NCBI GenBank assembly: GCA_021399435.1
Contig: JAJTUP010000041.1
Coordinates: 372,001-436,000, forward strand
DNA length: 64,000 nucleotides
Reading direction: 5' to 3'
Source of the DNA: Diaporthe sp. PMI_573
Lineage: Eukaryota > Ascomycota > Sordariomycetes > Diaporthales > Diaporthaceae
The position numbers and the translations under genes were made by a program. The notes beneath the pieces are model-generated. The model saw only the letters and a program-made list of their open reading frames with translations, did no database searches and had not been told where the DNA came from. This document shows, in pieces, positions 1-10,909 of this stretch; the first letter of the stretch is position 1, and the number at the start of each line of letters is the position of its first letter.

Positions 1-1106
1 GGAGAGCATCGGTTCAGCGTTGGTGGTCAAGGCACGAGACGAAAATGTCAGTGCCCTGGTAGTGTCATATCAAGCCAGGTTCTCGATGCGCCTGGCTTAT
101 TCTGGGAAAAACAGACCAGGATTTGATCTGATCTTCTTTTCTTTTAGCGAGCAACAAGGCGTCGTGGGCGGGCTTTGGATTCGAAACCCATGCATAGGAT
201 ACTCCAAAAGCCTTTTTTTTTTGTTTTGTTTTGAGCAGCACGTTACGTATCTACAGACGACCGCAACAGCGAAAAAAAAAACGAGAAGTGTACATACCTC
301 CATGCACCTGGGCACGCGGCCCGCCCGAGGCTAGGCTAGTAGTGAATGTGTACAGCTTGCTCACATGCTTTCCACGAGCAATAAATGCCGGATCAGACCC
401 TCCATTTTCCCCTCCCACTCTCACGCGCCGTTCCCGCCCCGGCCCACGGCCTAGTTGATGCTACCCTACCCTATTCGGGTGTGCTCGGCACTCCTAGCCG
501 TCCAGCGCAACACACGCAGCGTCGCATCCCTTTTGCTGCGACGCTTCCAACCCGCTGTGGGGCCGGAGGTGGGTGAGCTGCTGTAGGTGTCCAGTGTTGT
601 TCTCAAACGGCAGTATGCGCCGCTGCAGAGGGAGATCTCGTCGTGTTCCGCAATGGTATGCTGCGGCATCGCATGCATTTGTGCATTCACGATCGCGCGA
701 CGGGATACGGGCGACAAGGTTTATTATCACTACTACTACTATTATTAACTAAGCAGAGTACACCCATGTATCATGTCTCGCTACCAAAAACATTTCCAAA
801 CAACATAACTTGGGCGGTGTTCAATGTTGAATGACATCAGGTAGGAGCCCTAGTAGGCGTCCTCCTCCGTTCCCTTTTCTTGCTTCAAGTGGCAGTATAA
901 CGGTTTCCGCACGCCAAAAGAAGAATCAAAAAAAAAAAGAAAATCAGGTGTCTTCACCAAGGTTCTAATTGCGGCAACATCCTGGCCATGATGGCCCACT
1001 TCGAATAAAACAGAATAAAACGGAACCAAACTTTCCCGCCAAACCAACTCGACCCTGCCAAACTGCCCTTGCCCTTGTCCACCGAGATTCCCGTCCCCTC
1101 ACTTGA
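1..1106. other. Spacer, no gene seen
   Basis: No credible coding region is visible. The short open frames have no domain-like composition. The stretch contains poly-T, poly-A and poly-pyrimidine tracts and would hold the 3' end of the minus-strand gene that begins at 2258. Confidence 0.5.
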
Positions 1107-2258
1107 TCAAGGCAGGCGTGCCTGCCTTCCGGTACCGACGACCACCCTGCGGACCTTGCGGCGGACAGACCTGATCGCAAGGTCGACCTTCTTCCCGTCG
1201 CGGGATACCTGGATGGTGGCGCCCACCTGAGGGCCGCCGGCAGCGGCGGCGTGGCCGCCCTCGTGAGGAAGCGCGGGCTGGCCGGCGACGGCGACGGCGA
1301 CGACTTCTACCGCCTTCCCCTTCCCCTTGCCTTCCTCCTCCATCATCGACAGCGGCTTGGTGATGAAGTCTACCTGCATGGGGCCAAACCCCTCGGCCGT
1401 GGGCGCGGGCACGTCCTTGCTGCACCCAGGCATGGCGGGGTCGACAAAGTCCACCACCTTGGCCTTCCCCTTGTCCTTCGCCGGGGGCTTCAGCTGCTTG
1501 AGGATGCCGCCGGACTGCCAGGGGCCGCCCTCGGACTTGTCCTTGCGCATGATGCGCGCCACGACCCGGCTGAAGCGTCGCGTCGCCGCCTTGGTGGGCT
1601 TGCCGGCCTCGGCCTCGCCCTCATTGCTCTGAGGTTCGGCTGGCATCTTGGAGGTGACCATCACGTTGCCGTTGGGCAAGTAGGCGACCGAGACGGGCGC
1701 GGTGCGGGCCCGCATGAACGAGAGGTTCGGGTACGGCCGCACCACGTTCAGGGCGTCCGAGGCCCGCCCGCCGTGGACCATGGTCGGAGGCCTGCTGAAG
1801 GGCATGTCCATGACCGGGGGCATGTTTGCCTCTCCCGCGCCGGCCAAGGGTGACACCTGCGAGCTCGTCCGGGAGAGGGGCTTGTACTTGTCGAGGTCCA
1901 GCGAGTCCCGGAGGTTGCCCTCGTTGATGACCTCAAAGATGGTGCTTGGGGTCCGGTTGAGTCGGACAGGAGGTTCGGATGAGACCATCGGGGTGTCGAC
2001 AGCTGCCGCTTCCTGGGCGGAGGGCTGCGAGATGTCGGCGCCGAATATGGTGTCCGGCGCAGTGGCGGGGAAGAGCATGGGGCTGGGCAGGTTGATATTC
2101 TCGACCCGGAAGCTTGGGCCTTCGCCATTGTCAATGACGCCGTCGTCGCCGTCATTTTGATAGGGACCAGGCTTGACCACCGGGCCGGGCCAAAGGATGT
2201 GATTGAACACGACCTTTGGGGCTTGGTCGCTGTTGTTGACGTCTTGCTGATTGGCCAT
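1107..2258 (-). CDS. Hypothetical intrinsically disordered protein, 383 aa
   Basis: An uninterrupted 383-residue frame on the minus strand. I do not recognise a family. The protein is rich in Pro, Ser, Ala and charged residues. The N-terminal third is acidic and the region around residues 220-340 is basic and low-complexity, with runs of Gly-Lys (GKGKGK) and repeated AVA. The C-terminus is arginine-rich (SVRRKVRRVV). There is no signal peptide or membrane segment, so a cytosolic or nuclear scaffold-like protein is possible. Support comes from length, a sensible start and GC-rich codon use. The opposite strand also has long open frames here, as GC-rich fungal genes often do, so the strand choice rests on the longer frame and a plausible N-terminus (MANQQDVNNS). 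Confidence 0.6.
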   Translation of the reverse strand: MANQQDVNNSDQAPKVVFNHILWPGPVVKPGPYQNDGDDGVIDNGEGPSFRVENINLPSPMLFPATAPDTIFGADISQPSAQEAAAVDTPMVSSEPPVRLNRTPSTIFEVINEGNLRDSLDLDKYKPLSRTSSQVSPLAGAGEANMPPVMDMPFSRPPTMVHGGRASDALNVVRPYPNLSFMRARTAPVSVAYLPNGNVMVTSKMPAEPQSNEGEAEAGKPTKAATRRFSRVVARIMRKDKSEGGPWQSGGILKQLKPPAKDKGKAKVVDFVDPAMPGCSKDVPAPTAEGFGPMQVDFITKPLSMMEEEGKGKGKAVEVVAVAVAGQPALPHEGGHAAAAGGPQVGATIQVSRDGKKVDLAIRSVRRKVRRVVVGTGRQARLP

Positions 2259-3039
2259 GGCTGCGATGTCAATTTCAAATACCCCCCCGGTTGCCGTCTC
2301 CTAAAAGACGTACAGAAAAAAGAAAAGAGAAACGGGGAGTTTTTTTCATTTGAGACGGGGCAGGAACGCCTTTTTATCATAAGGTACTAAACACCCCAAA
2401 TTCGACATAATCCTGCGCCGTTCTCCGTACACGTTGTAAACCAGGCAATAAGACCCCGATGATAGGCTCTCGATGCTACGAATTCTTTTCCGAGGTTGTT
2501 AAATTGGGAGTATCAAAACTTCGTGGTGGACCTGACAGCTGACGGCTCTTGAGCTAAGGGAGCTTGGTTTGTGACCGGCTTGGTCATGAAGAGGCCGTCA
2601 GATCCAATCAAGAGGAACCGGCGCGCTATTGCCTCATATGCTCGAGGAGCTGTCGAGGAGCTGTCGGGGAGCTATCGGGGAGCTATGGTCCTCGATGATG
2701 TCGACTGCGATGTTGACGAGTCGCGTCGCGCGACGAGCCCTGGAGCTATGCCGTTCCTGTTCGCTGGTAAACATACTTTATCTGTTTGACGTCGATGATC
2801 GCCAGCCCAGAAAGCTGGCCGATGGTTCCTGCGTCGATGATCGCCCGAGCACGAGCCAGATATAAGGGCAAGCCCCCAGATGGATGAAAAATGGCGCCGT
2901 CGAACCGTTTGAGCCCTGAAGAATTCGCGTCCTCAAGCTGCTCTCGCAGTCAGTATCAGTATGCCCATCGTCACATTGCAAACCTGACCGGCAAAATCCC
3001 TCACACGAAGGCCCAAATACCTCCCCCTCCTCCCCAACA
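2259..3039. promoter_or_regulatory. Divergent promoter region between 2258(-) and 3040(+)
   Basis: No coding region is seen. This spacer should hold the promoters of the disordered-protein gene on the left and the secreted-protein gene on the right. It contains a short 11-bp tandem repeat at 2644-2687. Confidence 0.45.
2644..2687. repeat. 11-bp tandem repeat, four units
   Basis: Two units of GAGGAGCTGTC are followed by two of GGGGAGCTATC/G, head to tail. This is a small minisatellite in a promoter spacer. Confidence 0.8.
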
Positions 3040-4019
3040 ATGCTCGCGGTGTTGTCTCTGCTGATCGGGGCCTCTGCTCTTGTGCCCTTGCTCTGCTCGA
3101 GGACAAGCGCGACGCCAGTCACGAGCCTACCGGAGCTTCGCGGTGACGAACATTGGCTCCAGCCCAGAGGACCACCTTGTTCCCAAGACCTCCCCTGCGG
3201 CCACGGGCCCAATAGCAGCTCGCCGCCCTTGGTGTACCGTAGGCCGGGCCCAGCACGACACCTTGACCTCCTCCCGCCCTTCCTCTTGACCAATGGGCCA
3301 GCGGTGGGCCAGACAGCCCTGGTAGTGCAACATGCTGACCAGGACCAACCGAGCAGGGCCGACAGCGCGGCGGTGTTCTTGGCCTATCCACCATATGGTG
3401 CGGCGGCGGTGGTGGCATCCACCACGCCTGTGACGGGCTACCTCCTAGTCACGGCCAACCAGACGGCCATCGCGCAGAAGGCGACCGTGTCGATGATGAA
3501 CTGGATCAACATGGCCTCGTACGATGTGCAAGGGTGCGCGAATCAGTGCACCAACACGCTGGGCTGCAAGTCCTTTGACCTCTGTGAGTCGTGTTTTGCC
3601 TGTTGCTGCTCTCGGTGATTGTTGACTCTGCCTGCCCTGGTGCACTTGTCGTCTTCACCGTGCCCATGATTTTCCCCCGCCTAGTCGATGTATAGTGCAT
3701 TCCATCGTGTCACGCGAGACGAGGCCTGCCTGCCCGCCAGACTTCCAGCGGTCGCCCACCGTCGCGCCGAGCTTCGACAATAGCTGTCCCAATCCGCCGT
3801 CTCAGTGCCACATTGTCTGTTCGCTGTACAATGGCATATTCACCACTGCCGACCTGACCAACACGGGTGAGTGGAGGGGCCAGTTCCAGGTGGTCATCGC
3901 CGGTACGTACATAGGTAGCCCGTGTGAAACCAAATAAGGGAGAGAGGGGCCAAGAACGAAAGAAAGGCTTGCTGACGAGGAACACAGGTTCCGATGTTTT
4001 CAACAAGGTTGGGGTCTAG
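3040..4019 (+). CDS. Small secreted cysteine-containing protein (effector-like family)
   Basis: Three-exon model: 3040-3583, 3696-3902 and 3988-4019. The introns start GTGAGT and GTACGT and end TAG and CAG, and the frame is kept across both. The N-terminus is a hydrophobic signal-like segment (LAVLSLLIGASALVPLL). The C-terminal half matches a pattern I associate with a fungal secreted family: a CANQCTN...GCKSFDL block, then SCPNPPS, then a tract ending GQFQVVIAGSD followed by a short tail. In that family the tail follows an intron, as it does here. The middle (residues about 30-120) is low-complexity and poorly conserved-looking. Likely extracellular; no catalytic motif is visible and no molecular function is assigned. 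The exact start is uncertain. Confidence 0.7.
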
Positions 4020-4439
4020 TCAATGTCCCTGGACATTGACGCTGGGACGAGGAGAAATGAGAAGAGACAGGCCGTGATGGTGCCGCAGTCTTGATGTGTG
4101 AAGGTCCAAAAGTTGAAATCGGCGACATGTGCCGATTGGTCATTCCTTTTCCCCCATCGGCGCTTGCGTCATTGACACGGCTTGACTGCAAGGAGACAAA
4201 TGTATATTCAGTAACACGCTTCAAGATGCAATTTTGTCCCGATATTTCCGCCGAGTCTACATTCGAACTCATTTTCTCTGTTCATGAGTCCTCGGCTACT
4301 TTCTCAATTGTCGACTAACCGGTTGCTGGATCCCCCACCAAGCTCATCACCTCCCCAACACGATCTCGAGACGACCAACTTTGGGACTAACCCATTTAAG
4401 CGTCATCACCACCACAGACACGAGCAAATTGCAACCACC
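4020..4439. promoter_or_regulatory. Spacer/promoter ahead of the deacetylase gene
   Basis: No gene is seen. An in-frame ATG at 4284 would extend the downstream protein by 52 residues, but that extension is low-complexity (HHHHRHE, PPPSSSPPQ) and is treated as leader. Confidence 0.4.
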
Positions 4440-5327
4440 ATGCCCACGCCATGGCCACACGGCGCCAAGTGCGCCATCTCCTTCACGATGGACAACCTAG
4501 GCGAGGCCCAGGCAGTGTACAACAAGTCCTGGCCCCAAGACAAGCCGACGGGCCAGGACCCCGCAGTCCTGCAGACCCTCCCGCGCATCCTGGACATCTT
4601 GGGTCAAGTGCAACAACAACACCCCAGCAGCAGCGACGGGGCCGACAGCGACAACAGCAAAGGTAGAGATGGTGGTGTGAGGGTGACCTACTTCGCCGAG
4701 GCCTGGAGCCTGGATACCTACCCAGCCGCAGTGGCGGACCTGCGCCGCCGCGGCCACGAGGTCGCCTGGCACGGGTTCCAGCACGAGCCGTGGCACACCC
4801 TGTCCCCCGCCGCCGAGGAGTCCAGCTTTGAGCGCAGCTTTGCCGCCGCTGCGGAGGCGGGCGTAAGGTACAAGGGGTTCAGGCCCCCCGGGGGTAAACT
4901 CAACGGCTCCAGGACGTTTGAACTTTTCCGCAGGTATGGCGTGGAGTATGTCTCGCCGCTGGGGGAGTTTGGTATCTCAGGGGATGGGGACGGGGGGGTT
5001 GTCGTGCTGCCCTTTGAGTGGGAGGCTGTGGATGCTTTTTGGTATATGGATAAGTTCTCTGGGATACGAAGTCAGCATGGGGTCTCGGAGGAGGCGCTTG
5101 GCCCGGGGGAGTTTCGGGGGTATTTGTTGAGGCGGATTGGGGAGGTTAAAGGGGAGGGAGGGTATATGTCTATTTTGTTTCACCCCTTCCTGACGACTGA
5201 TGAGGATAAGATGGCGCTGTTGAAGGAGGTTGTTGAGAAGATCGGGCTAGATCCTGAGATCTGGTGTGCGCCTTGTGGAGAGGTTGCGGCGTGGGTGAGG
5301 GATCACAGGGGCCAGTTTGGGTTTTGA
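4440..5327 (+). CDS. Polysaccharide deacetylase (NodB-fold) family protein
   Basis: A single-exon protein of 295 residues, starting at MPTPWPHGAKCAISF. NodB-type landmarks appear in order: a first strand motif ISFTMDN (the family's DD-type motif reads MDN here), a metal-ligand motif WHGFQHEPW (H-x3-H type), a RPPGGKLN motif, and a C-terminal LFHPFL His motif. The family removes N-acyl groups from amino sugars or acts on related C-N bonds with a divalent metal. This subgroup lacks a signal peptide and is probably intracellular, closer to bacterial-type peptidoglycan/urate-operon deacetylases than to secreted chitin deacetylases. The substrate is unknown. The start at 4440 is preferred over 4284 because the conserved block begins there and the sequence before it is CACCACC-type leader. 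Confidence 0.8.
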   Translation: MPTPWPHGAKCAISFTMDNLGEAQAVYNKSWPQDKPTGQDPAVLQTLPRILDILGQVQQQHPSSSDGADSDNSKGRDGGVRVTYFAEAWSLDTYPAAVADLRRRGHEVAWHGFQHEPWHTLSPAAEESSFERSFAAAAEAGVRYKGFRPPGGKLNGSRTFELFRRYGVEYVSPLGEFGISGDGDGGVVVLPFEWEAVDAFWYMDKFSGIRSQHGVSEEALGPGEFRGYLLRRIGEVKGEGGYMSILFHPFLTTDEDKMALLKEVVEKIGLDPEIWCAPCGEVAAWVRDHRGQFGF

Positions 5328-5444
5328 TACTTGAGCAAACTTCCATTTTGCGGTACGCCATTCGCATTCTAGGCCCAAAACGTCGCCAAACTCCCTGCCT
5401 TTCATTCATGTCAACTCCATCGCAATAGGGACGCCATGCCATCT

Positions 5445-6072
5445 TCACTCCCGAGGGAACTTCTCCATCGCAGCACGAAGCTCCCCAGGCTCCGCATCCA
5501 AAAGCCCCTCGACGCTCTTATACGGCGCCTCGACACCAAAATTATCATCCCCGTCGTCATTCCCGCACCCCATGAGGGATGAAAAAGACAGTCCTCTCAA
5601 AATCCTTCGCCATGTCCTCGCTCTCCTGCCCGCTGAGGACACTCTCGATATTCACCAGGTCAACCCTCTCGACATCCCGGATATGCCGCCCCAGGTGCCC
5701 GCCCAGCTCCCCCACGGCGGCGGCGAGCTTCTCCTCCCCCCCGTCGCCGTCCGGGCCTGCCCCCGCCGCTGAGAGGGCCCGCACCTCCCCCCGCAGCTGC
5801 GCCAGGTCGCGCTGCCTGTCCTGCGCGGCCTGGTTGCCCTGTCCGGCCCGATGTGCTGTCCCCGGGAAGATAAAGAGCTCCATCGCGACCAGGTGCCGGG
5901 CCAGCTCCCACGCGAGCCGTGAGCACAGCACCCCCTGCTCTTTTTGGGTTTGTTTTGCTGGCGGGGAGGAGCTCAGCGAGGCGTACAGTCTCTCGAGGAG
6001 GCGGTGGTCGCTTTTTACGGCGTCTGAGATGTAGCGGATCCCGATGGTCGGGCTTTTTGGTGGGGACGGCAT
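5445..6072 (-). CDS. Hemerythrin/HHE domain protein with a one-base frame break near its 3' end
   Basis: The open frame from 6072 to 5557 encodes 171 residues with an HHE-type four-helix pattern: DHRLLERLY near residue 22, HLVAMELFIFP (H-x4-E), then HLGRHIRDVERVD, and KDFERTVFFIP at the end. Such proteins bind a di-iron or similar metal centre; many fungal members are cytosolic and uncharacterised. The family's usual C-terminal tail (APYKSVEGLLDAEPGEL...) is present at 5445-5570 but in the next frame. The break coincides with a four-base C run (5568-5571 on the plus strand). One base fewer there would give one 208-residue frame. This is either a base-calling or assembly slip or a real truncation that leaves the helical core intact. 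Confidence 0.7.
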
Positions 6073-7323
6073 TGTGTATTGTGGTTTGGGGTTTTCAAAG
6101 GCTGGAATGGTGGCCTTTTCTTTTGGTGATGGATGGGTGTGTGGGTGTGGTGTGGTGATCTGATGCTGATATCGGTCGTTGGATTTTATGACTGCTCGTC
6201 GCGTTCAGGCACGTTCGATGGGTTGGGCTGCGATTGCGTAGGTCTAATAACCTTATTGTTCCCTCACGTCATTGCCGGCCCCTTCAGGTCGCTCGTTGAA
6301 ACGGTCGTTTTGTACCTCTTCTATAACGAAACATATCCTGGGGCCTGTCGGGTGGTCAGACGCGGGTCGATCGAGGTATACCAGAGACGATTCCTCTTCC
6401 GGCGACTTTGGTCCGAGTTGTTGGTTCGGGGGGCGTGACCGATGTGCAGAAATTCCAAGGTTGCTTCAAAGAATGCTTCGGAAATTTCTCTCCGTTGAGC
6501 AGCTGAAAGTCCCAAATGGAAGGATGGTGGCTGGCCGCCATGTTATGTATCTCTCTGCGGGCTTACCCCGGACTATTGCCTCCGGCCGGGGACACAATGC
6601 CGTACGACCAGGTCCCCCGGAAAGATGACGTCGCAATCACCTTTCAAACATGGAATAGGATCAGACAAAAACCAAATTGCGTGGCTTTGCCAAAACTCAC
6701 GGGCCTATTCTTGGGTCAACGTGTGCTCCTTCCTGCCTACCAGTGGTCGGTACCGACGGTACAACATGGCTGACAGGGCGGGCTGAGAAATGTCCAAGAC
6801 CAGGGCGGGCCCTTGTCCAAGGATGCTTCCGAAACGGCCCCCGAGTGGCTGCGCGTGCCGTTCCTTGGACCTGCCACAAGCGGGAGAGCTACCTTGGGAG
6901 ACGCGGCAGGGACTTGTCACTTTCGCCAAGGCCCGGATCAGGTTAATCGGTGTGACTGTCGGGGTTAGCTATGATATCAGCGCGGCCGCATCGACAACCC
7001 GATCAATCAAACCTAAGGTGGCTTTCATAAAATGGATTGCCCGGGGGTTGGGGTTGGACGGAGGACGGTTGGAGGGAGCTGCTGCAGGTGGTCGTGGTGG
7101 GCTGGTAAGAATTAGGAGATATGGCCGGAAAGCGGCACCTGTGATCACCATGGACGCAGGGCAGCGTCTTGGGAAGTCTTCCAGACGCATTGGCATATGC
7201 ACACGCTGCATCTAGCCCCTCTTGGCGGTATACCGTACAGTCACAACACTCTATTTCGCTCGTGATCTTCATCTTTCATAAATCTTTTAGATCCGCTCTA
7301 GCCGGCGCCGGACGGGTCACCCT
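6073..7323. other. 1.25-kb spacer, no gene seen
   Basis: Several short open frames exist on both strands but none shows domain-like composition or convincing splice joins. It lies between the 5' end of the minus-strand hemerythrin gene and the 3' end of the minus-strand tRNA synthetase gene. Confidence 0.45.
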
Positions 7324-9318
7324 TTACTTGGGGGGCCGCGCCTCGCCCGTCTTTCCAGTGGGGATGTTGAACAGGACCACCTTCTTCTCCTCGCCCTCCT
7401 TGTAGTCCGCCAGGCCCTTGTCCACGCGGTAGTAACCCTTCCTCTCCAGCTGGATGATGTCGTCCTTCTTGAGGCTCGCGACGTTCTCGTCACACCAGGC
7501 CTCCTCCATGGAGCTCGTGTTCTCGTTCAGGTAGTCCTCCAGGTTGTCGTCCTCCTCAAGCTTGTCCTTGGTGATGAGGTAGTCGAAGTCCCACAGCTCG
7601 GCCGGGACGAGCGTGGTGCCCTTGGTTGATAGCCACGTCACCTTCTTCTCGGTCTTCTTGACGTCGCCGGCCAGGTTGAGCTCGACCGTAGCGGTCGCGA
7701 TGGGCGACGAGCCATCGATGGAGCGCACGAAGGCATTGCCCCAGGTCATGAGCGTGATCTCCTCGTCGGGCTTCATGGCCGCCAAGTCAGCCTGCTCAAG
7801 CAGCACCTCATCCGAGAAGATGACCTGCTTGGTGCCAACCTCCTTGTTCTTTGGGTGCTTGGGCTTGCTCTCGGTGACGGGGGCAGCAGGGGCGTCAGCG
7901 CCCTTAATCGTAACCTTCACGGCGTCCTTGCGCAGAATAGCCGTGAATCGGGGCGCGATGGGGTCGATGACCTTCTTGTTGTTGGCCCAGAACACAGTCC
8001 AGTCCATGGTAGTAACGTTTCGGCTAGGGCCTTGCTTAATGATGAAGTCGCGCAGAGCCTCCACGGTCATGCCTCGCCTGCGCACGCCACGGATGGTAGG
8101 CATGCGAGGGTCGTCCCAGCCCCAGACCTTGCCGGTGTCAACAAGCTTGGCCAGCTTCCGCTTGGACAGGAAGGTCTTGACAAAGTTCATGCGGGCAAAG
8201 TCCCACATGTGGACCTGGCGCAGCTTCAGCGTGTCGATGAACCACTGGTATTGGGGGTTGCGGTCGGTGTACTCGGTCGATCGCAAGGCGTGTGTGACGC
8301 CCTCGTGACTGTCAATGACAGGGCAGGCGAAGTCGTACATGGGATACGCCTTCCATGTTGTCCCAGTCCGGTGGTGGGCATCCTCGATGTTGCACCGGTA
8401 GACTACAGGGTCTCTCATAGCCTTGTTTGGGTTGTCGTAGGACACCCTGGCGCGGATGCACCACTTGACACCCTCCTCGGACCCCTTCTTCATCTCGTCG
8501 AAGATGCGCAACGTCTCCTCGATAGGCTGATCTCGGTGCTTGGACGGGATGCCCTTCCAGCGCTCGTCTCGCATTTGCTCGGTGCCCGTGTCATCGGCGT
8601 ATGCGTGGCCCTCGGAGATGAGCCTCTTGCACATATCGAACAGGTACTCGAAGTAGTCGGATGTGTAGGAAAGGGAGTCGGCCTTGATACCCATCAGGGC
8701 GAGGTCCTCGATGATAGCATCCTGGTACTCTCCCTTCTCCTTGGACGGGTTGGTGTCGTCGAGACGCAGACGCAGTTTTCCCTGGTAGGCGACATGACCA
8801 AAGTAGTCGGCAAGAAGGGCAGCTTTGGCGTGTCCGATGTGCAGGTAACCTCTGGAGGTGAACGTCAGAGCATTGCTTCTTTAAAGAGGAGCAGGGGACG
8901 CATGGGAAATGGCGTAGATGGGTACTTACGAGGGCTCGGGCAGGAACCTGGTGACGACGCCATTCTCGACATCTTGGAGATTGAGGTTAAAGTTGCCTCC
9001 AGCCTTACTGGCAGCGGCAGTCTTCTTCCTCTTCTCCGCCTCCTCGGCCTTGATAGACTCCTGGATCTCGGGGTGTTTTGCGTCGACGAAGGCGTACCAC
9101 CGGAGCAGGTTGGGGAGGGCGCCCTTGACAATGTAGGAGGACCCAGCGCGGTTGGTACGGAGAGCAGTCCAGATGGCCTTGTCGTTCTCGCCGAGCTGGT
9201 AGCCGTCGAGGTAGGTTCGCAGGGTGAGGTGCTTGTCGAGGGCGATCAGATGCGGCTCGATGGTCTTGAAGTCCTTGCCCAGGTTGGGCGTAATCGCCTT
9301 GAGCTCGTCTGCCTTCAT
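7324..9318 (-). CDS. Glutamyl-tRNA synthetase, cytoplasmic
   Basis: A 638-residue class I aminoacyl-tRNA synthetase that charges tRNA-Glu with glutamate in the cytosol. Two exons, 9318-8930 and 8851-7324. The 78-nt intron (GTAAGT...CAG) interrupts the catalytic signature, giving RFLPEPS-GYLHIGHAKAAL across the junction, which contains the HIGH motif. The KMSKS-equivalent is FLSKRKLAKLV. An N-terminal GST-like region (residues 1-110) precedes the catalytic core, followed by the beta-barrel anticodon-binding domain (VFWANNKKVIDPIAPRF, DDVIQLERKGYYRVD). This is the eukaryotic/archaeal type. The length fits fungal cytosolic enzymes, and the C-terminus ends just after the LERKGYYRVD block. It is divergent from the mitochondrial L1 gene at 9686 with a 367-bp shared spacer. 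Confidence 0.95.
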
Positions 9319-9685
9319 GATTGTGTCTGGTGTCCTTCACGAATTGGCCAGCAGAAGGTATGACACTTGCGGGGGAGTTCGAGGTATAGGAAAAAGGGCG
9401 TCTCGTGAGTCAACCGGCAAAAGGTGGGAGACAGGCGAGCAAGCGACAGCAGCTTGGAGATGGTGGGGTGAAATTTCGAGGAGGGGTCATACCTGGTCGA
9501 ATTGGCCACCCCCCTGCCAGCGATCTCTCCACCCCCTCCCCCCTGCCAGCCCCAACCCTGGTGCTTTCTAACTTGACGAAATTTGAGCTCTCCTGCTAGA
9601 CTGACTACCAGTACGAGAGCTCCATTTCCACCAGGCGGAGAGACAGACGGGCATCCGTCACTCTCACAACAAATCACCACCCAAC
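9319..9685. promoter_or_regulatory. Divergent promoter between the GluRS and mitochondrial L1 genes
   Basis: A 367-bp spacer with no independent gene. Two translation genes diverge from it, so shared control is possible. No motif was established. Confidence 0.5.
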
Positions 9686-10694
9686 ATGGCCTCGATAAAC
9701 CAATGCCTCGCCTCAATGGCAAGGCTCAGCCTCGCCGCATCATCCAGACCAACAGTACAAGCAGCGATACCACGGTACCTCGCGCCATCAATAGTCGCAG
9801 CCGCGCAACAAACACGAAATGCTTCGGGGCGGCCAAGCGGCGCCAGGAAGAAGGAGAAGAAGAAGAGGCAACACAAGGCCTTCAGGGTTGACAGGCTGGA
9901 CAAAATGGAACAGTTCTCGCTGTGCGATGCTATCTTGTACGCGACAACCCCTCCTGCCTCTCGACACACCACAGCTACCTGCACTTCTTCAAAAGAGGAA
10001 GAATGCTGTACTGACAAAGCTGCTGAATAGTTACTCCCGCGCCTTCGAGGTCGGCCAGGACCCCCAGACGACCAAGTACGACCTCGCCGTCAACCTCAAG
10101 ACCCTCAAGTCCGGCCCCGTGATCAAGAACCGCATCCGCCTGCCGCACCCCGTCAAGTCGGACCGCCGTATCGGCGTCGTCTGCCGCGAGGGCTCTGCCC
10201 TGGCCATCCAGGCCCGCGAGGCGGGCGCCGTCGCGGTCGGCGAGGACTCGCTGTTCCAGGCCCTACGCGACGGCACCGTCGAGCTCACCAGCCTCATCTG
10301 CGACCAGGGCTCCGCCGACAAGCTGGCCAAGGCCAACATGGGCCGCGTGCTCGGCCCCAAGGGCCTGATGCCCAGCGTGCGCGCCAAGACCATCACGAGC
10401 AGCGTGCTCGGCCTGCTGAAGGAGATGGCTGGTGCCGACAACTACCGCGAGAAGGACGGCGTCGTCAGGCTGTCTGTGGGCCAGCTGGGCTTCACGCCCG
10501 ACATGCTGGCTGCTAATGTCAAGGCGTTTGTGGCACAGGTCAGGGAGGACTGCGCAGCACTGGACAGCCAGGTTAACAAGGAGTTGCATGAAGTTGTCAT
10601 CAGCACCACGCGTGGGCCGGGTTTCAGCCTGAACGGCGGGTTCAATCCTACTGAGGAGGATCTGACGACTGCCATGTTGACCAGCCCAATGTAA
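9686..10694 (+). CDS. Mitochondrial large-ribosomal-subunit protein uL1m
   Basis: A two-exon gene: exon 9686-9936, a 94-nt intron starting GTACGC and ending TAG, then exon 10031-10694, giving 304 residues. The first 45 residues are basic and Ser/Ala-rich without acidic residues, as expected for a mitochondrial presequence. A lysine-rich stretch (ARKKEKKKRQHKAF) follows. The body is a clear ribosomal L1: RAFEVGQDPQTTKYDLAVNL, GKANMGRVLGPKGLMPSVRAKT-like block and a C-terminal NKELHEVVISTTRGPG segment. L1 forms the mobile L1 stalk of the large subunit, binding rRNA near the E site. The spliced junction reads CDAIFYSRAFEVG, matching the family. Confidence 0.93.
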
Positions 10695-10909
10695 AGGGTG
10701 GATGGGAGCAAGGTTGTGCGGACCTGATGCCGATGTTGATGCTGGCTCGGGAGGACATGCCAGACCCGGATACATATCTGTACAATCAATCTACGAAGAC
10801 ATGGTGCATATTGAAGAAATCGGACGGAGGATCGCGCATAATGGGTATCATATTGTGGCATTCTATTTTGAGCGTTGCCGGAGAATAAAGACGACGCTTG
10901 TGACCTCGA

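Noticed and set aside
1251..1853. A 200-codon plus-strand frame over the disordered protein gene
   Set aside because: Its composition is that of an antisense shadow, and the longer minus-strand frame has a better start.
6790..7215. A 141-codon plus-strand frame before the synthetase 3' end
   Set aside because: No domain-like composition; lies in a spacer with frames open on both strands.
7855..9363. A 502-codon open frame on the plus strand opposite the tRNA synthetase gene
   Set aside because: It is a mirror of the GC-rich synthetase coding sequence. The minus-strand frame has the HIGH and KMSKS-type motifs and a proper intron.
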